Origin: Nitrosarchaeum sp.
GTDB taxonomy: Archaea > Thermoproteota > Nitrososphaeria > Nitrososphaerales > Nitrosopumilaceae
Reading direction: 5' to 3'
Assembly: GCA_023265135.1 (NCBI GenBank)
Contig: JAHFUM010000001.1
Coordinates: forward strand, 1 to 48,395
Length of the DNA stretch: 48,395 nucleotides
Shown piece by piece: positions 24,102 to 33,156 of the stretch (positions within the stretch are counted from its first letter, which is position 1; every line of letters starts with the position of its first letter). The notes under the pieces are model-generated. The model did no database searches. It worked only from the letters and a program-made list of their open reading frames with translations, and was not told where the DNA came from. The position numbers were made by a program, and so were the translations under genes.

Positions 24102-24737
24102 TTGTCTTTAGAGATAATTAACAAGGATAATCAGAAAATGTCAATAAAGCTCAAAGGTGTCCCTTTGCAGTATGCAAATGCACTTAGACGTATTTGTTTA
24201 AATGGCATTCCGGTATTTGCCATAGATACCGTAGACATCATAGAAAATTCATCAGTATTACCAGATGAAGGTTTGGCACACAGACTTGGATTAATACCAA
24301 TTAGGACAGATTTAACTAGATTCAATGAGCCATCAAAATGCGATTGTCAAAGTGAAACAGGTTGTTCTAACTGTAAAGTTATGCTAGTTCTTGATTCAGG
24401 AGATTCAGACGTCACTAGAACAATTTTATCAAATGAATTAACATCTGAAGACGAATTAGTGAAACCAACTTCAGACAAAATCTCAATTATTCAACTTGCA
24501 CCTGGACAAAGAATTAAAGTTGAATGCTATGCAAGACTTGGCCGTGGAACAGAACACGCAAAATGGAATTCAGCTAACATTTCAGTTTTAACTGAAACTA
24601 ATAAAGAAGATGAGAGAATACTCACAGTAGAATCAACTGGAGCGTTAAAACCAGAACAAATAATCATTGCAGGAGTAGATGAATTAAGTAATAGATTATC
24701 AGAGTTTAAAGAAATAATTGGTCAACTAAAAGAATAA
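24102..24737 (+). CDS. rpoD: DNA-directed RNA polymerase subunit D
   Basis: A 211-residue homolog of eukaryotic Rpb3 and bacterial alpha. The dimerisation helix region YANALRRICLNGIPVFAID and LPDEGLAHRLGLIPI are hallmark blocks. Cysteines 80, 82, 88 and 91 (CDCQSETGCSNC) form a short four-Cys loop followed by VMLVLD, much like the zinc loop of Rpb3 and unlike the longer Fe-S insert in Sulfolobus subunit D. Start is TTG, with an AAGG element just before it. It heads the operon with L18e, L13 and S9. Confidence 0.95.
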   Translation: MSLEIINKDNQKMSIKLKGVPLQYANALRRICLNGIPVFAIDTVDIIENSSVLPDEGLAHRLGLIPIRTDLTRFNEPSKCDCQSETGCSNCKVMLVLDSGDSDVTRTILSNELTSEDELVKPTSDKISIIQLAPGQRIKVECYARLGRGTEHAKWNSANISVLTETNKEDERILTVESTGALKPEQIIIAGVDELSNRLSEFKEIIGQLKE

Positions 24738-24750
24738 ACTAAGCATAGAC

Positions 24751-24782
24751 ATTATATTTGGGTTTTAAACCGGTTTATACAC
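24751..24782 (+). promoter_or_regulatory. internal promoter with perfect palindrome before L18e
   Basis: ATTATATTT (24751-24759) is centred about 28 bases before the L18e ATG, as expected for a leaderless transcript. A perfect 12-bp palindrome TAAACCGGTTTA (24766-24777) lies between this TATA box and the start. It could let the ribosomal genes be transcribed apart from rpoD, with a regulator sitting on the palindrome. Confidence 0.45.
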
Positions 24783-25130
24783 ATGACAAATCAAGTCGTC
24801 ATACGCATGGCAAGAGATTTAAAAAAGGCATCCACGAAAAATGATGCTCCAATTTGGGCAAGACTTGCAGAATATGCATTAAAACCATCTATTGCAAGAC
24901 GACATATCAATTTGAATAGAATAGGTCTACTAACAAAAGATGCAGACACAGTAGTTTTTCCAGGAAAAGTGTTAGGAACTGGAGATATTCATCATAAAAT
25001 TACACTTTGTTCATTTTCAATTTCAAATTCTGCAGCTACAAAGATTTTGGAAAAGGGGGGAAAGATAGTTAGTTTTTCAGATTTAATAGAAAAACATCCA
25101 ACCGGAAAAGGAGTTGTATTACTTGGCTAG
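24783..25130 (+). CDS. rpl18e: 50S ribosomal protein L18e
   Basis: A 115-residue L15/L18e-type protein: RMARDLKKASTKNDAPIWAR, RRHINLNRIGLLTKDADTVVFPGKVLGTG, and a C-terminal TGKGVVLLG. All are typical of L18e, found in archaea and eukaryotes only. The ATG at 24783 is supported by the TATA spacing; another in-frame ATG occurs at codon 9. Confidence 0.94.
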   Translation: MTNQVVIRMARDLKKASTKNDAPIWARLAEYALKPSIARRHINLNRIGLLTKDADTVVFPGKVLGTGDIHHKITLCSFSISNSAATKILEKGGKIVSFSDLIEKHPTGKGVVLLG

Positions 25131-25587
25131 TCAAGAAAATATGGTATCCATAGACAAACCAATTGTAGTAGATGCTACAGATCATATAGCAGGAAGATTA
25201 TCGTCACATGTTGCCAAATTATTGTTGAATGGAAACAGAGTCACAGTTGTGAATTGTGAAAAAATCATGATAAGTGGTGCAAGAACAAACATAATTAGCG
25301 AATATAGAGGATTTTTAGAAGTTAAAAGTGTAATTCATCCAAGACATGGTCCGGTACATCCAAGAAGACCAGATACAATTATGAAGAAAATGATTCGTGG
25401 AATGCTACCATATGGAAAGAAACCATCTGGCATATTAGCCCATAAAAGGCTAAGAACGTACATTGGTTCACCTAAAGAATTAAGTTCGTTTGAAAAAATT
25501 CAATTCAAAGAAGCGAAAATTAGAAAATCTTCAGCAAACTATACAACAGTTGGAGATATTGCAAAAATAATAGGGTGGACGGAATGA
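25123..25587 (+). CDS. rpl13: 50S ribosomal protein L13
   Basis: About 154 residues. The L13 signatures are VDATDHIAGRLSSHVAKLLL, HPRHGPVHPRRPDTIMKKMIRGMLP and the tail GDIAKIIGW. The TTG at 25123 is chosen because AAAGGAG (25107-25113) lies nine bases before it, an ideal Shine-Dalgarno distance; the ATG at 25141 is an alternative. It overlaps L18e by 8 bp. Confidence 0.92.
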   Translation: MASQENMVSIDKPIVVDATDHIAGRLSSHVAKLLLNGNRVTVVNCEKIMISGARTNIISEYRGFLEVKSVIHPRHGPVHPRRPDTIMKKMIRGMLPYGKKPSGILAHKRLRTYIGSPKELSSFEKIQFKEAKIRKSSANYTTVGDIAKIIGWTE

Positions 25588-26033
25588 CAACACCAAAAAC
25601 AGAAATTTATTTTGCAACTAGAAAAACATCCAGTGCACATGTTTACATTACAAAAGGAAAAGGAAAAATCAGAATAAACAACATACCTATTGAAATGATT
25701 CCACAAGAAACTGCTCGCGAGGTTATGTTAGCACCATTAGAGATTACAGGAGATTTAAGAGAAAAGATAGATATTTCTGTGAGAGTACGAGGGGGAGGAT
25801 TTATGGGACAAGCTAGTGCAACTGCTACAGCTATCTCAAGAGCACTAACAGGTTGGACCAAATCTAAAAAAGATCCTAAAGATCATCCATTCCCAAAATC
25901 AACCAGAGAAGACCTAAGACAGAGAATTACAGATTTTGATAAGTATCTCATTAGTGGTGATGCCAGAAGAAAAGAACCAAAAAAGTTTGGTGGACCTGGT
26001 GCAAGAAGAAGAAAACAAAAATCATATCGTTAG
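25584..26033 (+). CDS. rps9: 30S ribosomal protein S9
   Basis: A 149-residue protein with the S9 pattern: TRKTSSAHVYITKGKGKIRIN near the start, VRGGGFMGQASATATAISRAL in the middle, and the basic C-terminal tail GGPGARRRKQKSYR, whose last residues reach the P-site tRNA. The ATG overlaps the L13 stop as ATGA, so translation is coupled. Confidence 0.95.
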   Translation: MTTPKTEIYFATRKTSSAHVYITKGKGKIRINNIPIEMIPQETAREVMLAPLEITGDLREKIDISVRVRGGGFMGQASATATAISRALTGWTKSKKDPKDHPFPKSTREDLRQRITDFDKYLISGDARRKEPKKFGGPGARRRKQKSYR

Positions 26034-26036
26034 GCT

Positions 26037-26765
26037 GTGAAGGCTGTAATTTTAGCTGGTGGCAAAGGAACTAGAGGTAAGCCATATACAGAGTATTTTC
26101 CAAAAGCAATGACACCCATTAATGATAGACCATTAATTGATTACATTGTGAGATATTTGAATTCATTTGATTTCATCAAAGAGATCATCATAATTTCAGA
26201 TTATGAGGGATTAGGAGGTCAAATTAAAAATTATTACAGTTGGACAAAAAATAGTAAAAAGATCACCTTTGTTCAAGATACACAAAGTGGAACTGGAGGG
26301 GATCTTTTACACATTGAAGACAAACTTGGGGGAGATTCAGAATTTGTATTATGGTTTGTAGATAATCTATGTGCTATAGATCTAGCAAAGATGAGAAAAA
26401 TATTCAAAGAAAAAAATAGTATTGCATGTATTGCAACCAGAACAAAAAGAAAAGAAGAAACAGGATTTGCAGTAGTAGAAAATGGAATAATTAAGAAATT
26501 CAAAGAAAAACCAATTATGAAATTACAGTTATCGGAATGTCTAGGAATTTACATTTTAGGAAAAGAAGTAATTAAAAGAATAAAAGCAAAAACAAACCAG
26601 AAAGAGATTAATCTTTCATTTGACATTTTGCAACAATTATCAAAAGAAAGAAAAATAAGTGCATATGACATTGATGATAAAGAATGGATAGATGCGGAAT
26701 CACCAACTGTTTTAGAAAGAAACGAAGTAATAGTAAAAAAAATCATAAAACAGATGGGATTTTAG
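26037..26765 (+). CDS. sugar-nucleotide/NDP nucleotidyltransferase
   Basis: A 242-residue nucleotidyltransferase with the N-terminal signature AVILAGGKGTRGKPYTEYFPKAMTPINDRPLIDY, the GGxGTRxxPxTxxxPKxxxPxxxxP pattern of NDP-sugar pyrophosphorylases. VDNLCAID corresponds to the metal-binding acidic loop. It lacks a C-terminal left-handed helix domain. It starts with GTG three bases after S9, so it is in the ribosomal operon, where many archaea have rpoN. The substrate cannot be told; sugar activation for glycans is likely. It overlaps convergent leuD by 23 bp. Confidence 0.82.
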   Translation: MKAVILAGGKGTRGKPYTEYFPKAMTPINDRPLIDYIVRYLNSFDFIKEIIIISDYEGLGGQIKNYYSWTKNSKKITFVQDTQSGTGGDLLHIEDKLGGDSEFVLWFVDNLCAIDLAKMRKIFKEKNSIACIATRTKRKEETGFAVVENGIIKKFKEKPIMKLQLSECLGIYILGKEVIKRIKAKTNQKEINLSFDILQQLSKERKISAYDIDDKEWIDAESPTVLERNEVIVKKIIKQMGF

Positions 26766-27327
26766 AATGTTTTTCGAATTCAGATATTTTTTTTTCATAT
26801 AATAAAGTTTGTGCTATATCGTCCAGTCCTTCTAGGAGAATTTTTTTCTTGTGGGAATCAATATCAAAAGAGATGTTCTCAGAACTAGTTCTAATTTTTT
26901 GATTTTCCAAATCCACTTCCACTTCTCCTATTTCTCGTTGTAGTTTTTCTATTGTTTCATCATCTAATGTGATTGGTAAAAGTCCATTTTTGAAACAATT
27001 GCTGTAAAAAATATCTGCAAATGAAGGAGCTATAACGACTGAGATGCCATAATCCAATAATGCCCAAACTGCATGTTCTCGGCTAGAACCGCATCCAAAA
27101 TTATCGCCTGCAACAAGAATTTTAGAATATTTGTATTTCGGATCATTTAGTATGAAATCAGATTTTAAGTGTTCATGATCATCGTATCTCCAATTATAGA
27201 AAAGAAATTTTCCAAATCCTGATTTCTGAACCAATTTTAGAAATTGTTTTGGCACAATTTGATCTGTATCAACATTTACCTTATCTAATGGAGTCAAGAT
27301 AGTTTTTATTTTTCTGAAAGATTGCAT
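26743..27327 (-). CDS. leuD: 3-isopropylmalate dehydratase small subunit, bacterial type
   Basis: A 194-residue LeuD. VNVDTDQIVPKQFLK near the start, the [17 protein letters not shown] motif and APSFADIFYSNCFKNGLLPI are the bacterial LeuD pattern, and the length is that of bacterial LeuD, longer than the archaeal type (about 160). With LeuC it isomerises 2- to 3-isopropylmalate in leucine synthesis. It lies one base after leuC. The bacterial type beside an archaeal-type pair suggests transfer. Confidence 0.92.
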   Translation of the reverse strand: MQSFRKIKTILTPLDKVNVDTDQIVPKQFLKLVQKSGFGKFLFYNWRYDDHEHLKSDFILNDPKYKYSKILVAGDNFGCGSSREHAVWALLDYGISVVIAPSFADIFYSNCFKNGLLPITLDDETIEKLQREIGEVEVDLENQKIRTSSENISFDIDSHKKKILLEGLDDIAQTLLYEKKISEFEKHSKIPSVL

Positions 27328-27328
27328 T

Positions 27329-28744
27329 TTAATTCAAATCCATTTCTCTAACATCTACAAAATGACCTTCTATAGCTGCTGCAGCTGCCATCACTGGACT
27401 TACTAAATGTGTTCTCCCTCCAGTTCCTTGCCTACCTTCAAAATTTCTATTAGAAGTACTTGCACATCTTTCACCAGGAGATAAAATGTCAGGATTCATA
27501 CCTAAACACATACTACAACCTGCTTCTCTCCATTCAAAATTTGCATCAATGAATATTTTATCAAGACCTAATTCTTCTGCTTGTTTTTTTACCATCTGAG
27601 AGCCAGGAACTACCATAGCTCTAACATGTGTGGATGTTTTTCTCCCTTTAACAACTTTCGATGCTTCAATTAGATCCTCCAATCTAGCGTTTGTGCATGA
27701 ACCGATAAAAACTCTATCAATTTGAATTTCAGTGATTGGAGTCCCAGGTTTAAGGGCCATATATTCAAGTGCTTTTTCAGCACCTTTCTTTTGATTTTGA
27801 TCACCTTTAGAAAAAGTTTCGGGAAATGGAACAGATTCTGTGACGTCACAGGTCATACCAGGATTAGTACCCCAACTCACTTGAGGTGCAATGTCATCAA
27901 TGTGTAGAGTATAATTTTTTTCAAATTTTGCATCGTTATCTGTTTTTAGATTATACCGCCAATAATCAACGAGTGATTCATAATTTTTTGGAGTGTATTT
28001 CCTACCTCGAAGATATTCAAAAGTTTTCTCATCAGGTGCAATCAAACCTGCACGAGCACCTGCTTCAATGGACATATTACAAATTGTCATTCGTTGTTCC
28101 ATAGAAAGATCCTGGATACCTTCACCTTTGTATTCAATAACTGTCCCGTTGCCACCAGATGTACCAATGTTTTTGATTATTGACAATATGATATCTTTTG
28201 CAGTAATTGCATGCGGATTCTTTCGTTTACCTTTGACTTGGATTTCAAAAGGTTTTGGTTTTTCTAACCAAAGAGTTTGTGATGCTAAAACGTGCTCTAC
28301 TTCACTTGTTCCTATTCCAAAGGCTAATGCACCGAAAGCTCCATGTGTAGAAGTGTGACTGTCACCACAAACAATAGTACTCCCAGGCAAAGTAATTCCT
28401 AATTGAGGTCCAATTACATGAACGATCCCTTGATTGGGACTATTAATATCAAATAACTGAATTCCAAAATCATTACAATTTTTTTCCAGAGTTTGTATTT
28501 GAACTTTAGATGTTTGATCCAAAATAGGCAAGGTTCTGTTATTTGTTGGAACATTATGGTCCATTGTGGCAATGGTAAGATCAGGTCTCCTCACAGTTCT
28601 GTTATTCATGCGGAGTCCATCAAATGCTTGAGGAGAAGTTACTTCATGAACTAGATGTCTGTCAATATAGATTAGAGATGGACCATTTTCTTTTTCTACA
28701 ACAATGTGAGTATCCCAAATTTTTTCAAAAAGTGTTTTTCCCAT
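27329..28744 (-). CDS. leuC: 3-isopropylmalate dehydratase large subunit, bacterial type
   Basis: A 471-residue aconitase-superfamily protein of bacterial LeuC length. It opens [13 protein letters not shown] and carries [42 protein letters not shown] and CSMCLGMN. The three cysteines of IGSCTN and CSMC hold the 4Fe-4S cluster. It needs oxygen-sensitive cluster assembly. It lies 7 bp after the archaeal-type small subunit, so all four isomerase genes look like one operon. Confidence 0.94.
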   Translation of the reverse strand: MGKTLFEKIWDTHIVVEKENGPSLIYIDRHLVHEVTSPQAFDGLRMNNRTVRRPDLTIATMDHNVPTNNRTLPILDQTSKVQIQTLEKNCNDFGIQLFDINSPNQGIVHVIGPQLGITLPGSTIVCGDSHTSTHGAFGALAFGIGTSEVEHVLASQTLWLEKPKPFEIQVKGKRKNPHAITAKDIILSIIKNIGTSGGNGTVIEYKGEGIQDLSMEQRMTICNMSIEAGARAGLIAPDEKTFEYLRGRKYTPKNYESLVDYWRYNLKTDNDAKFEKNYTLHIDDIAPQVSWGTNPGMTCDVTESVPFPETFSKGDQNQKKGAEKALEYMALKPGTPITEIQIDRVFIGSCTNARLEDLIEASKVVKGRKTSTHVRAMVVPGSQMVKKQAEELGLDKIFIDANFEWREAGCSMCLGMNPDILSPGERCASTSNRNFEGRQGTGGRTHLVSPVMAAAAAIEGHFVDVREMDLN

Positions 28745-28751
28745 TTTGATC

Positions 28752-29237
28752 CTAGTCTGGTTTGTATTTGAATAGACCTCCAGCTTCTATTATTTTTCCA
28801 ATAATTTCTGAGAAAGGTTTCATTTTGTATATTTTGTTTTTTGTAATATTTTTTATTTCATTAGTGTGAATGTTAACATCGATTTCATCACCTTCAGAAA
28901 TATCAGAATATGCATCCTCTTCAATTTCTATAGGTAACAAAAATGCACCATCTACTGCATTCCTATAAAATATTCTTGCAAATGAGAGAGCAAGTACTGC
29001 CTTTATTCCAGAATGAGAAAGTGCAATAGGTGCATGTTCACGAGATGAACCACAACCAAAATTTCTACCAGACAATATAAAATCGCCTTCTTTTACTTTT
29101 GAGTGGAAATCAGGATCAAGTCCTTCCATAGCATGTAATGCGAGTTCTGCATAGTCATGAACTTTTAGATACTGACCAGGTATAATGACATCAGTATCAA
29201 TATTGTCTCGTTCGTATTTGATGACGTTTCCTTTCAA
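28752..29237 (-). CDS. archaeal-type isopropylmalate/homoaconitate isomerase small subunit
   Basis: A 161-residue protein of the short archaeal LeuD/HacB type: [14 protein letters not shown], the [17 protein letters not shown] loop and [19 protein letters not shown]. In this family the residues after QYL help select the substrate; here they read KVHDY, which I cannot assign with confidence to isopropylmalate or homoaconitate. The TTG start overlaps the end of the large-subunit gene by 4 bp. Confidence 0.87.
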   Translation of the reverse strand: MKGNVIKYERDNIDTDVIIPGQYLKVHDYAELALHAMEGLDPDFHSKVKEGDFILSGRNFGCGSSREHAPIALSHSGIKAVLALSFARIFYRNAVDGAFLLPIEIEEDAYSDISEGDEIDVNIHTNEIKNITKNKIYKMKPFSEIIGKIIEAGGLFKYKPD

Positions 29238-30505
29238 TTCAAATCCCTCGGATCAGTTATTTTTCCAGTAACTGCAGATGCAGCTGCAACAAGTGGCGAG
29301 GAAAGATATGTTTGCGATTCAACATGACCCATTCTTCCTGGGAAGTTTCTATTTGTGGTACTAATACAAATTTCATCTTTTGCCAAAACCCCCATATGCG
29401 CACCACAACATGCTCCGCATGTTGGCGGGCCGATAGTTACGCCTGCATCTAAAAATATTTTGAGTAGTCCATTTTCCATGGCACGTTTGTAAATAGAAAT
29501 TGAAGCTGGTAAAACTTCAGTTCTAATCTTAACTTTTCTTCCCTTGAGAATTTTAGCAGCTGCTTCTAAATCTTCGTATTTTGCTCCAGTGCAAGAGCCA
29601 ATGTATGATTTGTCTAATTCTACAGATGGAGCTTCTCGAACTATAGAAATATTTTCTGGAGAAAATGGTTTTGCTACAATAGGTTCCATTTCTGAACCTT
29701 CGTATTCGTATATCTTTTCATATTCAGCATCACTGTCTCCATTAACTAATGAAATATTTTTAGCTCCTCTGCTTACAAGATAATCAATTACTTTTTGATC
29801 AGGTTCCACTATTCCATTCTTGGCACCAGCTTCCGTAGTCATGTTACATAAAGTCAATCGACTTTCAACAGACATTTCATTTATTCCGCTTCCACCAAAC
29901 TGCATGGTTTTGTATGCACCTCCCTCAGTACTGATATCACCAATGATCTTCAGAATAAAGTCTTTAGCCATTACATGTTCTGGGAGTTTTCCATTTAGCT
30001 TAAAATATAATGTTTCAGGAACTTTAAACCAAATTTTTCCATTCAATAAAACATATGCCACATCAGTATGACCTAACCCACAAGCAAACGAACCCAATGC
30101 ACCAGTGGTATTAGTATGAGAGTCACCTCCAACATATACTTCCCCAGGTAACACTAATGCTTCTTCATGTGATAGTGTATGACAAATTCCATATTGTCCC
30201 ATACCATATTTGAAATGTTTTTCAATGCCATAATTTTTTGTAAAATTAGATAATAGAACAACATTTTGAGCTGAGAGTTTATCTGCCGAGGGAACAAAAT
30301 GATCTTCTGCCACCCAGACTTTTGTAGGATCCCATAATTTATCAACATTAATGCCTTGTTTCTTTAATTTGTCAAATACTTTGATCACACCTGGACCGGA
30401 TACGTCGTGAACCATTACCTTGTCTACATTTGCAAAGATTATATCGTCAGGTACAACACGTTGCCTTCCTGAAGCACGTGCAAGAATCTTTTCAGTTATA
30501 TTCAT
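29234..30505 (-). CDS. archaeal-type isopropylmalate/homoaconitate isomerase large subunit
   Basis: A 423-residue protein of archaeal LeuC/HacA length: GGDSHTNTTGALGSFACGLGHTD, IGSCTGAKYEDLEAAAKIL, and PTCGACCGAHMGVL with the cluster cysteines. It differs clearly from the bacterial-type LeuC downstream. Possible roles are leucine synthesis, homoaconitase in lysine synthesis by the aminoadipate route, or methylmalate isomerisation for isoleucine. The chosen start is ATG; a TTG lies two codons earlier. It is first in the four-gene isomerase run. Confidence 0.9.
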   Translation of the reverse strand: MNITEKILARASGRQRVVPDDIIFANVDKVMVHDVSGPGVIKVFDKLKKQGINVDKLWDPTKVWVAEDHFVPSADKLSAQNVVLLSNFTKNYGIEKHFKYGMGQYGICHTLSHEEALVLPGEVYVGGDSHTNTTGALGSFACGLGHTDVAYVLLNGKIWFKVPETLYFKLNGKLPEHVMAKDFILKIIGDISTEGGAYKTMQFGGSGINEMSVESRLTLCNMTTEAGAKNGIVEPDQKVIDYLVSRGAKNISLVNGDSDAEYEKIYEYEGSEMEPIVAKPFSPENISIVREAPSVELDKSYIGSCTGAKYEDLEAAAKILKGRKVKIRTEVLPASISIYKRAMENGLLKIFLDAGVTIGPPTCGACCGAHMGVLAKDEICISTTNRNFPGRMGHVESQTYLSSPLVAAASAVTGKITDPRDLN

Positions 30506-30786
30506 AATCAAAAAAGCCAGTTCTTCAGATTAAAAGCTTTTCAGATGTTACATATCAGTTATGAAAATACCATATCCATATTTCTGAATAAAAATTCATT
30601 CAAACAGATACCTAAAAACCACAGGATGTTTTGTAGCATACTCAAATAACAAAGAAATTCTTAGCAGGCTTACATTCTTACCTATATTGAACAGCAAAAG
30701 TGAGTATTTTTTCGGAGATCAGGAAGAATGGGATAGAAATTCTTATTCCAGAACAATAAAAAAGAAAAGAAATATCACAGTATAAT

Positions 30787-31563
30787 ATGTCTCTAACAGT
30801 TTCATCCTTATTTTCAGAAAGAAAAGAAGATGAATTTGATGTATTTGAGGCATTATTAGACACATTAAATAAAAATGAACAAAAATTGCAAGAGGGAGAC
30901 ATAATAGTAATATCAACAAAATATATCTCTAATTCTCAAGGAAGATTAATTGATTTAAACAATGTCAAGGCATCTAGAGAAGGATCAGATATTTCCAAGA
31001 GATTTCAAATAAAAGCTGAAATTGCAGAGATAATTTTAAGAGAATCAGATAAAATATTTGGAGGTATTTCTGGTTTTGTTATCACTTCAGCAGATAACAT
31101 AATGGCTCCAAATGCTGGAATTGATAAATCAAATGCTAAAAAAGGAAAGGTGGTGTTATATCCAAAAAATCCATATCTCATTGCAGAACAAATTAGGAGA
31201 AAAGTTTTTTTAAAATTCCTTATTCATGTAGGAATTATTTTAGTAGATAGTAGATTGATGCCATCACGCGTTGGAACATCGGGTGTGGCAGTATCTTGTG
31301 CAGGAATTGAACCGGTGTTAGACATGAGATCTGAAAAAGATCTTGATGGAAATCCATTAAAGGTAACTTTTCAAGCAGTTGTAGATAATATTGCAACAAT
31401 TGCAAATCACAAAATGGGTGAAGCTGCAGAATCAAAACCATTTGCAATTGTCAGAGATTCTGGAGCAAAACTAACAGATAGAAAAATCAGTCCAACAGAG
31501 ATGACAGTATCTCCAGATCAGTGCGTATATGTTAGAGGCCTAACAAATACCATGAATCATTGA
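30787..31563 (+). CDS. cofE: coenzyme F420-0:L-glutamate ligase
   Basis: A 258-residue CofE. Blocks are LQEGDIIVISTKYISNSQGRLIDL, GFVITSADNIMAPNAGIDKSN and VGTSGVAVSCAGIEPVLDMRSEKDLDG, followed by the Asn/Met-rich NHKMGEAAESKPFAIVRD. It adds glutamates to F420 by a GTP-dependent reaction. Thaumarchaea are known to contain F420. No other cof gene lies in the window. It is divergent from the isomerase operon across 281 bp. Confidence 0.93.
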   Translation: MSLTVSSLFSERKEDEFDVFEALLDTLNKNEQKLQEGDIIVISTKYISNSQGRLIDLNNVKASREGSDISKRFQIKAEIAEIILRESDKIFGGISGFVITSADNIMAPNAGIDKSNAKKGKVVLYPKNPYLIAEQIRRKVFLKFLIHVGIILVDSRLMPSRVGTSGVAVSCAGIEPVLDMRSEKDLDGNPLKVTFQAVVDNIATIANHKMGEAAESKPFAIVRDSGAKLTDRKISPTEMTVSPDQCVYVRGLTNTMNH

Positions 31564-31608
31564 ATTGTAGTGGTTTTGCTTAAATAGAGGTTTTCGGAGG
31601 ACAAGATT

Positions 31609-32157
31609 ATGGAGTACCTAACAAGATATCCCAAGACAATTTCATTTTTGGACGGATTAAAACATAGTATCAATGTAGATAATAAAGGAGTAGAACAGCT
31701 TCACATTGTAGTCAAGAAGAGTTTCGATGAATTAATGAAAATTTTCACAGATGAGGGATTTACTAAAGTCAAATTAGAACATAAACAACCTAACCAAATT
31801 GGAAATGGTTTGAATCTCAAATTAAAGAAACCTTGGGAAATGCATGTAAGAATGGTAGATCTAAAAAAAGGGTTAATTGGAATACATGCAGAAGTAGAGG
31901 TTTCAAGAGATTATCTTCAACACTTAGTATCACAAAGAACACCTGTGATATATGAAGTGGAAGAGATATTAAAAAAATACCAAGTGGATTACAAAATATG
32001 GCACGACAGAATCAAAAAAAATGTTCATATGATTTTTGATAATTATAAAGTAAAGCTTGCAACGCCTAGCATTCCAGTGTTTGCATGGAAGCCAATGTTA
32101 TTTGTAATTGGGACAATTTGTATATTTTACCTATGGAAATTTATTAACACCATCTAA
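31609..32157 (+). CDS. tail-anchored hypothetical protein
   Basis: A 182-residue protein: a soluble domain of about 155 residues with mixed strands and helices (LHIVVKKSFDELMKIFTDEG; LIGIHAEVEVSRDYLQHLV), then one C-terminal hydrophobic segment (PMLFVIGTICIFYLW, about 162-177). This is a tail-anchor layout with the bulk in the cytoplasm. A strong GGAGG lies 9 bases before the ATG. It follows cofE by 45 bp and may be co-transcribed with it. No known motif was seen. Confidence 0.65.
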   Translation: MEYLTRYPKTISFLDGLKHSINVDNKGVEQLHIVVKKSFDELMKIFTDEGFTKVKLEHKQPNQIGNGLNLKLKKPWEMHVRMVDLKKGLIGIHAEVEVSRDYLQHLVSQRTPVIYEVEEILKKYQVDYKIWHDRIKKNVHMIFDNYKVKLATPSIPVFAWKPMLFVIGTICIFYLWKFINTI

Positions 32158-32191
32158 AATAATCAAAAATGAAAATAAAAATTAGTGGGCA

Positions 32192-32518
32192 TTATATACC
32201 TAAAGTTTCTTCTTTGGTTAATTCAAGATAGACTTTATCACCTACAGATAAGCCCATTTCTTTGTATTCATGCATCTCAAGTTTTAGCTGTGTTACTCCA
32301 CTTTGCATGCCCAATCCACCCATCCCAGAAAACATTTTGTTGAGATCTTTCATCATGTCATTCATGTTAGTAAATCCCATAACTTTTGGTGCTCCAAAAG
32401 TAGACGGAGCAGATGATGCTCCTTCTTTAAGGTCTTTAACGGAAGATAAAGAGACTATAACGTATGGTGCACCATCAGGGGCAGAATCAATACTTCTTAC
32501 TACAAATTCCTTTTTCAT
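32192..32518 (-). CDS. small hypothetical protein with Gly/Met-rich middle
   Basis: A 108-residue cytoplasmic protein. It looks like a small beta-barrel-type fold (FVVRSIDSAPDGAPYVIVSL; QLKLEMHEYKEMGLSVGDKVYLEL) interrupted by a flexible Ala/Ser/Met/Gly-rich insert (about 34-76). The closing GDKVYLEL is reminiscent of small nucleic-acid-binding barrels, but no family is assigned. It is convergent with the preceding gene across 34 bp. Confidence 0.6.
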   Translation of the reverse strand: MKKEFVVRSIDSAPDGAPYVIVSLSSVKDLKEGASSAPSTFGAPKVMGFTNMNDMMKDLNKMFSGMGGLGMQSGVTQLKLEMHEYKEMGLSVGDKVYLELTKEETLGI

Positions 32519-32619
32519 TAGATGTTATTTATTACTCCATAATTTTAATTTTGAGTAGAATCTAAGCAAATCCAGGCCAGATTTGAAGCTTTAATTACAA
32601 TTTTTGTGATTTCCAATTA

Positions 32620-33156
32620 ATGACTGATGAGAATTTAAAAATATACATGCAATATTATGGGATATCACCATGGGAGATCGAAGTAATTTACGGATATTTG
32701 AATTCTAGATTTTCAATTATTCAAGAAGAGATTGAAGTAAACGATGATAATTTTGTCAGTTTTTTGAATTTGGATATACCACTTGCTTTTAATGAAGAAT
32801 TTTTTAAATGGTTTGATTTTAGACGTTGGGAAAAAATGAAAGCTGTTTTCAAAGAAATGAAAAGACGTAGAGGGACTGGAAATGCTTTAAAGATAATCAT
32901 AAATTTTTTTGGTACTCCAAAAATAGTTTTTGTGTTAGATACGGAAGATAGACAATGGTATGATAATGCAGTTGAAAAGATAGATTTCGTTTTAGAATTA
33001 CTCCCGTATCATCTAGATCCTGAAAAAATGCCATCAGATGTTTTAGAGATAATTTATAAATTTGATCCTGAATCAATAAGATGGCGCCTTAATACTGCAA
33101 AATCAGAAAATAAGAAATATGTTTTCAGAGGAGATAGGTGGAATGCAGTTATTTAA
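32620..33156 (+). CDS. hypothetical protein, aromatic- and charge-rich
   Basis: A 178-residue soluble protein rich in Trp, Tyr and Phe (YYGISPWEIEVIYGYLNSRF; FFKWFDFRRWEKMKAVFKEMKRRRG). No metal-binding or catalytic motif was found. The basic KEMKRRRGTG patch could contact nucleic acid. It has its own upstream gap and overlaps a convergent gene by 8 bp. Function unknown. Confidence 0.6.
   Translation: MTDENLKIYMQYYGISPWEIEVIYGYLNSRFSIIQEEIEVNDDNFVSFLNLDIPLAFNEEFFKWFDFRRWEKMKAVFKEMKRRRGTGNALKIIINFFGTPKIVFVLDTEDRQWYDNAVEKIDFVLELLPYHLDPEKMPSDVLEIIYKFDPESIRWRLNTAKSENKKYVFRGDRWNAVI

Noticed and set aside
30728-30752. Weak hairpin before cofE (GGGATA with TATTCC)
   Set aside because: The stem is 7 bp with a G-T pair and no T-run or conserved riboswitch feature, so it is likely chance.
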